Source: DATEBA01 sp035288045
GTDB lineage: Bacteria > Actinomycetota > UBA4738 > HRBIN12
Length of the DNA: 30,490 nucleotides
Direction of reading: 5' to 3'
NCBI GenBank assembly: GCA_035288045.1
Contig: DATEBA010000057.1
Coordinates: forward strand, 1 to 30,490
The position numbers and the translations under genes are program-made. The notes under the pieces are model-generated. The model worked only from the letters and a program-made list of their open reading frames with translations. It had not been told where the DNA came from and did no database searches. Positions 1 through 6,423 of this stretch are shown here, piece by piece (the first letter of the stretch is position 1; the number at the start of each line of letters is the position of its first letter).

Positions 1-197
1 CCGCCGCTGCGGGCGTCCCGTGCATAACCACGCTCCCCGGCGTCCTCGCGGCGCTGCGCGGTATCGAGGCCCTTCGGGGACCAGGCTCCGCCCCCCGGTC
101 GATACAGGAGCACCACGCGGGTGTGGCCGCCCGTGGCGTGCAGGAACGGCTGGTGACCCTCGAAGACGCCATCTCCGTCGAGGACGCGGCCAGGTGA
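1..197 (+). CDS. carB: Carbamoyl-phosphate synthase large subunit, C-terminal end (partial)
   Basis: The first 197 bases read in frame 3 as the last 64 residues of CarB, ending at TGA 195-197. The stretch 'PCITTLPGVLAALRGIEAL' matches the end of the C-terminal MGS-like allosteric domain, where family members read roughly 'P-x-x-T-T-x-x-x-x-A-A-x-x-x-I'. The rest of the gene lies upstream of the window. CarB, with CarA, makes carbamoyl phosphate for pyrimidine and arginine synthesis. The stop overlaps the next start (GTGA, 194-197), so carB is translationally coupled to pyrK. Identification rests on a short tail plus the pyrimidine context; that context makes it fairly safe. Confidence 0.8.
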   Translation, partial: AAAGVPCITTLPGVLAALRGIEALRGPGSAPRSIQEHHAGVAARGVQERLVTLEDAISVEDAAR

Positions 198-1066
198 GGC
201 GGGCGCGCGCGGAGATCCTGTCGGCCCGCCGCCTCGGCGCGTTCCACTCGCTCACGCTCGTCGCTCCCGAGATCGCCGAGCGGGCCCGTCCGGGACAGTT
301 CGTCGCGATCGGGATGCCCGAGGACCGCTCCTTCTTCCTGAGGCGCCACTTCTTCATCCATCAGGCGTCGAAGCGGGGGGGCTGGGCGGGAACCCTCGAG
401 ATCGGGTTCGGCCGCGGAGGGCCCGGCACGGAGTGGCTTGCGAGTCGCAGGGCCCACGGATTCCTCGACGTCATCGGCCCGCTCGGCAAGCCGTTCGCCT
501 ATCCGCGCCGCCTCACCAACTGTTTCCTCGTCGCGGATGGGCACGGCGCGGCGCCGCTCTACTTCCTCGGCCAAGAGCTCCGGTCGCGAGGTAAGCGGGT
601 GGACATGCTCGTCGGCGCGCCGAGTCTAGAGGAGGTCTTCAAGCCGATCGAGGCCAAGCGGCTGTCCCAGACGGTCGCGTTCGTGACGTCAGACGGGAGC
701 CTCGGTGAGCGCGGGGCGGTGGTCGATCTGCTGCCCGAGATGCTTGATCGATCAGGAGCCGAGGTGTTGTACGCGGCCGGGCCGCGCGAGACGCTCCGAA
801 GCATCGCCGATGTCTGCCGGGCGCGCCGCCTGCCGGCGCAGGTCGCGGTGGAGGAGCGGATGGGGTGCGGACTCGGTCTGTGCTTCACGTGCGTCGTGCC
901 GGTGATCCGCAAGGACGGAAGCGGCTACGACAACCTCCGCGCCTGTGTAGAGGGCCCGGTGCTGAACCCCGAGAGGATCTTCTGGGACCGCTGGGCCCCC
1001 GTGGGGAAGCGTTCTACTCCGACGCCCGTCGAGGGCTTCCCCGTCGTGCGGGAGTGGCCGGAGTGA
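194..1066 (+). CDS. pyrK: Dihydroorotate dehydrogenase electron-transfer subunit (PyrK-like)
   Basis: 290 aa from GTG 194, chosen because it overlaps the carB stop (GTGA) and places the conserved N-terminal 'RPGQFV' motif at the usual distance; the frame stays open upstream only because it overlaps carB. PyrK passes electrons from the PyrD flavin through FAD and a [2Fe-2S] cluster to NAD+. The cluster ligands are clear: Cys225, Cys230 and Cys233 in 'GCGLGLCFTC', with Cys251 further on. 'VTSDGSLGERG' and 'EERMGCG' are typical. The flavin-binding motifs are unusual: 'LRRHFFIH' where LRRPxSI is normal, and 'ADGHGAAP' in place of GGGxGxxP. It overlaps the pyrD-like gene by GTGA. Family assignment is secure; exact substrate chemistry less so, because its partner is also divergent. 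Confidence 0.88.
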   Translation: MRRARAEILSARRLGAFHSLTLVAPEIAERARPGQFVAIGMPEDRSFFLRRHFFIHQASKRGGWAGTLEIGFGRGGPGTEWLASRRAHGFLDVIGPLGKPFAYPRRLTNCFLVADGHGAAPLYFLGQELRSRGKRVDMLVGAPSLEEVFKPIEAKRLSQTVAFVTSDGSLGERGAVVDLLPEMLDRSGAEVLYAAGPRETLRSIADVCRARRLPAQVAVEERMGCGLGLCFTCVVPVIRKDGSGYDNLRACVEGPVLNPERIFWDRWAPVGKRSTPTPVEGFPVVREWPE

Positions 1067-2001
1067 AGGCGACCACGGCGGTGGATCTGAACGGGCTGGC
1101 GTTCCAGAGTCCGGTGCTCGTGGCCTCGGGCTGCTTCGGGACGGGGAAGGAGGTCTCCGGGATCGTGGATCCCGGCAAGCTCGGTGGTGTGGTCACACGG
1201 ACGATCACCGCCCTGCCGCGGCGCGGGGCGCCCGGGCCGCGCGTGGGGGAGACGATCTCGGGGATGCTCTACTGCGTCGGCTGGCAGAACCCGGGCGTCG
1301 AGGCGTTCCTGGACGAGGAGCTTCCCCGCCTGGCGCGCCCAGGCCTGCCCATCGTCGTATCGGTTGGTGGGGCCAGCCTCGAGGAGTTCGTGAGGGTGAC
1401 CGGAGCCGTCGGTCGTGCGCCCGGAGTGGCGGCTCTCGAGGTCGCCCTCGGCGGGCCGGACGAGGAGCTCGGTCTCGAGGCGTTCGCCGCGCGTCCCGAG
1501 AGAGCGGCGGAGGTCGCGGGGGCCGTTGCGCGTCTGGCGCCCCTCCCCGTGTTCGCGAAGCTCCCCGCTTTGGTGGCAGACCTGGCCGAGACCGCCAGGG
1601 CGTGCGTGCGCGCCGGCGTGCACGGGCTGACCCTTGTCGACGCGGTGCCCGCGATGGCGGTCGACATCGATGCCATGCGACCGCTCCTAGGGGGCGCCAC
1701 GGGGTACCTTTCGGGGCCCGCGATCCGACCGATCGCCGTGCGCGCCGTATACGAGGTCGCCCGGGTCCTTCCGGGGGTGCCGATCATCGGCGTCGGCGGG
1801 GTGGTCACCGGCCGCGACGCTGCCGAGATGATGCTCGCCGGGGCCTGGGCGGTGCAGGTCGGGACCGCGGCGCTCGTCGATCCCGCCGCTCCCGTGGACA
1901 TCGCGCAGGGGCTTCTCGCGTTTCTTCGGGAGAAGGGCCTAGCGTCTCCCGCCGATCTCCGAGGACTGCTCCGGACGGCGCGGGGAGGGGGCGTGGGGTG
2001 A
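1063..2001 (+). CDS. pyrD: Divergent dihydroorotate dehydrogenase (class 1B-like) lacking canonical active-site residues
   Basis: 312 aa from GTG 1063, overlapping the pyrK stop (GTGA). The whole chain aligns with class 1B PyrD: 'SGCFGTGKE' near residue 22, 'GMLYCVGWQNPG' at 67-78, and the FMN phosphate-binding end 'IIGVGGV' plus 'GAWAVQVGTAAL'. However, the residues that bind orotate and do the chemistry are changed. The family motif NxSCPN reads A-L-G-G-P-D (128-133), so the catalytic Cys is Gly131; the Asn of GMLNAIG is Tyr70; the Asn-Thr of MINT is Asp193-Ala194; the Lys of KTxT is Arg46. FMN binding looks intact while orotate binding does not. By position it should be the dihydroorotate dehydrogenase of the operon, but it could be a lineage-specific variant with altered chemistry or an inactive or repurposed paralogue. 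Confidence 0.75.
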   Translation: MKATTAVDLNGLAFQSPVLVASGCFGTGKEVSGIVDPGKLGGVVTRTITALPRRGAPGPRVGETISGMLYCVGWQNPGVEAFLDEELPRLARPGLPIVVSVGGASLEEFVRVTGAVGRAPGVAALEVALGGPDEELGLEAFAARPERAAEVAGAVARLAPLPVFAKLPALVADLAETARACVRAGVHGLTLVDAVPAMAVDIDAMRPLLGGATGYLSGPAIRPIAVRAVYEVARVLPGVPIIGVGGVVTGRDAAEMMLAGAWAVQVGTAALVDPAAPVDIAQGLLAFLREKGLASPADLRGLLRTARGGGVG

Positions 2002-2678
2002 TCCCTCCCCCGAACAACCCCCTGATCGCCGCGATCGACGTCTCCGATATCGGCCGGGCCGAGGGCCTCGCACGATCCCTCCAGGGCCGGGTCGGCCTGT
2101 TGAAGGCCGGCCTCGAGCTGATCTGGGCCCACGGTCCGGAGGCCGTTCGCCGACTGGCGGTCCACGGGCCGGTCTTCGTCGACGCGAAGCTCCACGATAT
2201 CCCGACCACCGTCGAGCGCGCATCCGCCAACATCGCCCGGCTCGGCGTCGCGATGCTGAACGTGCACGCCCTCGGTGGCGAGGCCATGGTGGAGGCCGCC
2301 GTCCGCGGGGCGCGCCGCGGTTCCGAGGAGGCCGGCGATCCGATGCCGCTCGTGCTCGCGGTTACCGTGCTCTCGAGTCTCGACGAGTCGCTGGCGAGCC
2401 CGGCTTCCCTTGCGTACGAGGCCAAGTCGGCGGGTGCCGACGGGGCGGTCGTGTCGGGCGAGGACGTGCGAGTGGTGCGTGAGGTCGTCGGCGAGGAGTT
2501 CTGCCTCGTGGTTCCCGGCATAAGGCCGACGGGCTCGAACGGTCACGATCACGCGAGGATCCTCACTCCCGCCGAGGCGATCGATGCCGGCGCCGACTAC
2601 CTGGTGGTGGGACGGCTCGTCACAGGGGCCTCGGACCCGGCCGCCGCGGCGACCGCGATCCTCGCGGAGATCCGTTGA
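1998..2678 (+). CDS. pyrF: Orotidine-5'-phosphate decarboxylase
   Basis: 226 aa from GTG 1998, overlapping the pyrD stop by GTGA. It catalyses the last step of UMP synthesis, decarboxylating OMP. It is a single TIM barrel of normal bacterial length. Seen directly: 'LIAAIDVSD' (strand 1 Asp), 'FVDAKLHDIPTTV', which carries the catalytic Asp-x-Lys-x-x-x-Asp charge network, 'VVPGIRPTGS' in the phosphate-gripping region, and 'YLVVGRLVTGASDP', matching the final GRxI motif. It is the last gene of the carB-pyrK-pyrD-pyrF run; a new promoter for mihF follows. Because pyrF looks fully active, pyrimidine synthesis itself is presumably functional in this organism. Confidence 0.95.
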   Translation: MIPPPNNPLIAAIDVSDIGRAEGLARSLQGRVGLLKAGLELIWAHGPEAVRRLAVHGPVFVDAKLHDIPTTVERASANIARLGVAMLNVHALGGEAMVEAAVRGARRGSEEAGDPMPLVLAVTVLSSLDESLASPASLAYEAKSAGADGAVVSGEDVRVVREVVGEEFCLVVPGIRPTGSNGHDHARILTPAEAIDAGADYLVVGRLVTGASDPAAAATAILAEIR

Positions 2679-2722
2679 CCGCGGAGATTTGGCGAACGTG
2701 CAGGCAGGGGCCGGTGTTCGCG

Positions 2723-2752
2723 TTGCCCGGCGAACGACGCGCTGCGTATAAT
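2723..2752 (+). promoter_or_regulatory. Promoter of mihF (TTGCCC - 18 - TATAAT)
   Basis: A -35 hexamer TTGCCC (2723-2728) and a perfect -10 TATAAT (2747-2752) are separated by 18 bases. Transcription would start near 2759, giving a short leader with the ribosome-binding site AAAGGAG (2771-2777) six bases before ATG 2784. This is the strongest consensus housekeeping promoter in the window, fitting an abundant nucleoid protein. Confidence 0.75.
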
Positions 2753-2783
2753 CGCGCGGTTCCCGACCTCAAAGGAGCGTGCC

Positions 2784-3098
2784 ATGCCCCTACCGACCCT
2801 TACCGAGGAACAGCGCAAGCAGGCGCTCGCCAAGGCCGCGGAGGCGCGGCGCAGACGAGCCGAGCTCAAAGGGGAGCTCAAGTCCGGGAAGCGCACGCTG
2901 AAGGACGTGCTGTCGAGGCAGGGTGACGACACGGTAGGCAAGATGAAGGTGTCTGCCGTCCTCGAGTCCCTGCCCGGGGTGGGGAAGGTCCGGGCAAGGA
3001 AGCTGATGGAGGAGCTCGACATATCCGCGAGCCGCCGTGTGCGCGGGTTGGGGGCGAAGCAGCGCGAGATGCTCCTAGCGCGGTTCGCGAAGAAGTAG
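2784..3098 (+). CDS. mihF: Actinobacterial integration host factor (mIHF)
   Basis: 104 aa from ATG 2784 with a good ribosome-binding site (AAAGGAG, six bases spacing). mIHF is a small DNA-binding nucleoid protein specific to Actinobacteria, unrelated to the HU/IHF fold. The sequence shows the family pattern: 'LTEEQRKQALAKAAEARRRR' as a charged N-terminal helix, a central 'KMKVSAVLESLPGVGKVRARKLME' helix-two-turn-helix region with the LPGVGK signature at about residues 68-73, and a C-terminal 'RVRGLGAKQREMLL' helix. Its place just before gmk and rpoZ is conserved in Actinobacteria. It has its own promoter. The next gene, gmk, lies in the same reading frame directly after this TAG stop. Confidence 0.95.
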   Translation: MPLPTLTEEQRKQALAKAAEARRRRAELKGELKSGKRTLKDVLSRQGDDTVGKMKVSAVLESLPGVGKVRARKLMEELDISASRRVRGLGAKQREMLLARFAKK

Positions 3099-3128
3099 CC
3101 GCCGACGGCTCGCATCGGCCGGCTCTTC

Positions 3129-3704
3129 GTGATCTCGGGCCCCTCCGGTGTCGGCAAGGGGAGCGTCGTTAGGCGCCTGCTCGAGGAAGACCCGGATCGG
3201 CTCTGGTACTCGGTTTCGGTTTCCACGCGCGCGCCGCGGCCGGGTGAATCCCCCTCTTTGGACTACTGGTTCGTGACCGAGGAGGAATTCGACGCCCGGC
3301 TCGCCCGCGGCGAGTTCCTCGAGTGGGCGGAGGTCTTCGGGCACCGCTACGGCACGCCCGTCGCACCGATGGAGGAGGCGGTTCGCCGGGGCCAGGACGT
3401 GCTCCTGGAGATCGACGTGCAGGGAGCGGCCAAGGTGCGGGCGCGGGTCCCCGACGCGGTCTTGATCTTCCTCAGACCGCCGTTCCGCGAGGAGCTCGAG
3501 CGGCGTCTGAGGGCGCGGGGAACCGAGGACGAGGGGTCGCTCGCCCGCAGGCTCGCCACGGTGAACGAGGAGCTCGCTCAGGCCGGCTGGTTCGACCACC
3601 TGGTGGTGAACGACGACCTGGAGCGGGCGACGGGGGAGGTGGCGGCTATAATCGAGGCCTACCGGGGCGACCGGCCCCACGATGCGAAGGATCCGTCCAC
3701 ATGA
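3129..3704 (+). CDS. gmk: Guanylate kinase (start uncertain)
   Basis: 191 aa if started at GTG 3129. It phosphorylates GMP to GDP using ATP. The P-loop is 'GPSGVGKG' (residues 4-11); 'STRAPRPGE' and 'YGTPVAPMEEAVRRGQDVLLEIDVQGA' are the GMP-binding and core motifs; the LID region 'RGTEDEGSLARRL' is present. The start is a problem: Gmk proteins begin with a strand before the P-loop, and here codons 3117-3128 encode G-R-L-F, matching that strand, yet there is no ATG, GTG or TTG between the mihF stop (3096-3098) and GTG 3129. Either the protein starts at GTG 3129 with a clipped strand, or it uses a rare start such as ATC 3114. It overlaps rpoZ by ATGA (3701-3704). Confidence 0.92.
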   Translation: MISGPSGVGKGSVVRRLLEEDPDRLWYSVSVSTRAPRPGESPSLDYWFVTEEEFDARLARGEFLEWAEVFGHRYGTPVAPMEEAVRRGQDVLLEIDVQGAAKVRARVPDAVLIFLRPPFREELERRLRARGTEDEGSLARRLATVNEELAQAGWFDHLVVNDDLERATGEVAAIIEAYRGDRPHDAKDPST

Positions 3705-3949
3705 TCGAGCCGAAGATCGACGACCTGCTGTCGGTGGTCGACTCCAAGTTCTCGCTGGTGATCCTCGCCGCGAAGCGGGCACGCGAGATCAACTCGTACT
3801 ACGGCCAGCTCGGCGAGGGCCGCGGGGAGTTCGTCCCGCCGCTCGTCGAGTCCGGCGGGTTGACGAACAAGCCCCTGTCCCTGGCGCTCGAAGAAGTCGT
3901 GGAGGGAAAGATCACGGCCGAGCGTCCCGAAGGGATTGGGATCAAGTAG
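3701..3949 (+). CDS. rpoZ: RNA polymerase omega subunit
   Basis: 82 aa from ATG 3701, overlapping the gmk stop (ATGA). Omega helps fold and hold the beta-prime subunit in RNA polymerase. The conserved core 'VDSKFSLVILAAKRAREIN' and the C-terminal 'NKPLSLALEEVVEGKI' are typical of actinobacterial omega, with the usual 'GGLTNKPLS' spacer between them. Neighbours gmk and coaBC are the standard actinobacterial context. The 3' end overlaps the coaBC start by 14 bases. Confidence 0.93.
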   Translation: MIEPKIDDLLSVVDSKFSLVILAAKRAREINSYYGQLGEGRGEFVPPLVESGGLTNKPLSLALEEVVEGKITAERPEGIGIK

Positions 3950-5147
3950 CCCCCTCGCGGGGCGCCGCGTGCTCCTCGGCGTCACGGGTGGCGTCGCCGC
4001 ATACAAGGCCGCCTACCTCGCGCGGCTGCTTGTCTCGAACGGTGCCGACGTCCGCGTAGTCTTGACGAGGAACGCCTCGCGCTTCGTCGGCGCCGACACC
4101 TTCTCCGCACTCACGGGGAACACCGCACACGGATCCTTGTGGGAGGAGCCGGGGTCGGTTCTCCACGTCGCGCTGGCGCGCGGCTCCGACGTGGCGGTCG
4201 TCGCGCCGGCGACCGCCAACGTGATCGCGCGACTCGCCCATGGGATCGCCGACGATCTGCTCACGTCGACGCTTCTCGAGGCCGTTTGCCCTCTCGTAGT
4301 CGCTCCGGCGATGCACTCCGGGATGTGGCGGCATCCGGCCACACAGGCGAACGTCAGGGCGCTCGCCGAGCGCGGGGTCCGGATCGCGGGGCCGGTCGAG
4401 GGTGCCCTGGCCGCTGGCGACGAGGGCATCGGCCGCATGGCCGAGCCGGAGGACGTGCTGTCGGCGATCGAGACGGCCGTCTCCGGCGCCGGTGACCTCG
4501 CGGGCCGGCGGGTGCTCGTGACTGCGGGTCCAACGCACGAGCCGATCGACCCGGTCCGCTACGTCGGGAACCGCTCCTCGGGGAAGATGGGGATCGCGGT
4601 CGCGGTGGAGGCGGCCGCCCGAGGGGCCGACGTCCACCTCGTGCTCGGACCGGGCGCCGTGGAGCCTCCAGCCCACATCAAGACCGTACGGGTCGAAACG
4701 GCCGAGGAGATGCGCGACGCGGTGCTAGGGGAGTTCGAGGGCGCCGACGCCGTCGTGATGGCCGCAGCCGTCGCGGACTTCCGCCCCGAGCGGGCGGCGG
4801 CTGGCAAGCTCAAGAAGGAGTCGGGCCCACCCGATGTTCGTCTCGTGGCGACGCCCGACATCCTTCGCGAGCTCGGCGAACGAAAGGGCGAGCGGGTGCT
4901 CGTGGGCTTCGCGGCCGAGACCGCGGACCTGGGGGAGCGCGGGCGCGCGAAGCTGGCCGCGAAGAACCTCGACCTGGTCGTGGTGAACGAGGTCGGACGG
5001 CACGGTACCGGCTTCGGGAGCGACACGAACGACGCGATGATCATCACCCGATCGGGCGTAGAGGAGCCGCTCCGCACGTGGTCAAAGAGGGAGCTCGCGG
5101 CGGCGATCTGCGAGCGGTTGGCCGGGTTGCTCTCCGAGCGCCGCTGA
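3936..5147 (+). CDS. coaBC: Bifunctional phosphopantothenoylcysteine decarboxylase / phosphopantothenate-cysteine ligase
   Basis: 403 aa from TTG 3936, which keeps the first strand ('GRRVLLGVTGGVAAYK') complete; GTG 3969 is an alternative that would clip it. The two halves make 4'-phosphopantetheine for coenzyme A. CoaC (about 1-185): flavin motif 'GVTGGVAAYK', catalytic His77, 'PAMHSGMW' (124-131, His where many bacteria have Asn; to my knowledge common in Actinobacteria) and 'AAGDEGIGRM', where the lid Cys of the E. coli enzyme is Ala160. CoaB (about 186-403): 'YVGNRSSGKMG' with Asn212, and 'KLKK' (291-294) with the substrate-binding lysine. The start overlaps rpoZ by 14 bases, so it is coupled to that gene. 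Confidence 0.93.
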   Translation: MGSSSPLAGRRVLLGVTGGVAAYKAAYLARLLVSNGADVRVVLTRNASRFVGADTFSALTGNTAHGSLWEEPGSVLHVALARGSDVAVVAPATANVIARLAHGIADDLLTSTLLEAVCPLVVAPAMHSGMWRHPATQANVRALAERGVRIAGPVEGALAAGDEGIGRMAEPEDVLSAIETAVSGAGDLAGRRVLVTAGPTHEPIDPVRYVGNRSSGKMGIAVAVEAAARGADVHLVLGPGAVEPPAHIKTVRVETAEEMRDAVLGEFEGADAVVMAAAVADFRPERAAAGKLKKESGPPDVRLVATPDILRELGERKGERVLVGFAAETADLGERGRAKLAAKNLDLVVVNEVGRHGTGFGSDTNDAMIITRSGVEEPLRTWSKRELAAAICERLAGLLSERR

Positions 5148-5165
5148 GACGTCGATGCCGCGAGC

Positions 5166-5171
5166 TATACT
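5166..5171 (+). promoter_or_regulatory. -10 element of metK (TATACT)
   Basis: TATACT lies nine bases before ATG 5181, with a weak CTGAGA (5144-5149) 16 bases upstream as a possible -35. Transcription would start within about three bases of the ATG, and no ribosome-binding site is visible. This suggests a leaderless metK mRNA. Confidence 0.65.
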
Positions 5172-5180
5172 CCGGCGGTC

Positions 5181-6368
5181 ATGCGCGAGGGCTACCTCTT
5201 CTCCTCGGAGTCGGTAACCGAGGGACATCCCGACAAACTCGCCGACCAGATCTCCGATGCGATCCTCGACGCGATCCTCGAGGTCGACCCGACCGGTCGA
5301 GTTGCGTGCGAGACACTCGTCACCACGGGCATAGTGATGGTCGCCGGCGAGATCACGACGTCCGGCTACGTGGATATCCCCGCGGTGGTCCGCCGGACGA
5401 TCACCGAGATCGGATACACCGACGCGAACTTCGGCATCGACGGTGCGACCTGCGGGGTGATCACGGCGATCCAGGAGCAGTCGGCCGATATCGCTCGGGG
5501 CGTCGATCACGCGCTCGAGGAGCGGACGGGGGAGGCGCACGACGACCTCGACACGCTGGGCGCTGGCGACCAGGGGATGATGTTCGGCTACGCGTGCCGT
5601 GAGACCGACGACCTCATGCCGATGCCGATCGCGATGGCCCATCATCTCTCGAAGCGTCTGGCCGACGTCCGTAAGGCGGGCGTGGTTCCGTATCTGCGGC
5701 CCGACGGCAAGAGCCAGGTCTCGATCGCGTACGTGGACGGGAAGCCGGCCCGGGTCGACACGGTGCTGATCTCGGCGCAGCACCGCGAGGAGGTCGACGT
5801 GGAGACGCTCCTCGCTCCGGACGTGACGGCCGAGATCATCGAGCCCGTGCTCCGGGAGTTCGCGCTCGACGCCGACGACGTTCGGATACTGGTGAACCCG
5901 ACGGGAAGGTTCGAGATCGGGGGTCCGAAAGCCGACACAGGCCTCACCGGTCGGAAGATCATGGTCGACAGCTACGGGGGCATGGCGCCACACGGAGGAG
6001 GGTGCTTCTCCGGCAAGGATCCGACCAAGGTCGACCGGTCGGCCGCATACATGGCGCGCTACGTCGCGAAGAACGTCGTCGCGGCGGGGCTGGCCGCCAA
6101 GTGCCAGTTGCAGGTCGCCTACGCGATCGGGACAGCGCACCCGGTATCCCTGGCCCTGGACACCTTCGGAACCGAGCAGGTCGACCCGGCGAAGCTCGCG
6201 GGCTCGATCCGGGAGGCGTTCGACTTCCGGCCTGCAGCGATCATCCGCCGCCTCGACCTGCGCCGCCCGATCTTCAAGGAGACGGCCGCCTACGGGCACT
6301 TCGGGCGCAAGGGCTTCCCCTGGGAGGAGACCGATCGCGCCGACGAGCTCCGCCGCGCCGTCGAGTAG
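5181..6368 (+). CDS. metK: S-adenosylmethionine synthetase
   Basis: 395 aa from ATG 5181, the normal length. It makes SAM from methionine and ATP in the cytoplasm. Seen: the ATP-binding 'ESVTEGHPDKLADQISDAILD' region near the N-terminus (here in the form S-E-S-V-T-E-G-H-P-D-K), the 'GAGDQGMMFGYA' signature at about residue 130, and the phosphate-binding 'GGGCFSGKDPTKVDRS' motif, where Cys replaces the usual Ala. 'SIAYVDGKP' and 'FGTEQVDPAKL' are also typical. It has no visible ribosome-binding site and is probably leaderless. It sits between coaBC and priA, as in other Actinobacteria. SAM made here feeds the methyltransferases encoded nearby (rsmB and the SpoU fusion). Confidence 0.96.
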   Translation: MREGYLFSSESVTEGHPDKLADQISDAILDAILEVDPTGRVACETLVTTGIVMVAGEITTSGYVDIPAVVRRTITEIGYTDANFGIDGATCGVITAIQEQSADIARGVDHALEERTGEAHDDLDTLGAGDQGMMFGYACRETDDLMPMPIAMAHHLSKRLADVRKAGVVPYLRPDGKSQVSIAYVDGKPARVDTVLISAQHREEVDVETLLAPDVTAEIIEPVLREFALDADDVRILVNPTGRFEIGGPKADTGLTGRKIMVDSYGGMAPHGGGCFSGKDPTKVDRSAAYMARYVAKNVVAAGLAAKCQLQVAYAIGTAHPVSLALDTFGTEQVDPAKLAGSIREAFDFRPAAIIRRLDLRRPIFKETAAYGHFGRKGFPWEETDRADELRRAVE

Positions 6369-6423
6369 CTCTCCGGGCGCCGGGCGGGTCGGGACGATCC
6401 TCTCGGGACCGGTCGCCGTCTGC

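Noticed and set aside
20..193. N-terminal extension of pyrK to GTG 20
   Set aside because: This part overlaps the recognisable CarB C-terminus in another frame, and GTG 194 fits the family start.
3647..3652. Perfect TATAAT just before rpoZ as an internal promoter
   Set aside because: It lies inside gmk coding for A-I-I-E, no -35 is present at 16-18 bases, and rpoZ is already coupled to gmk by ATGA.
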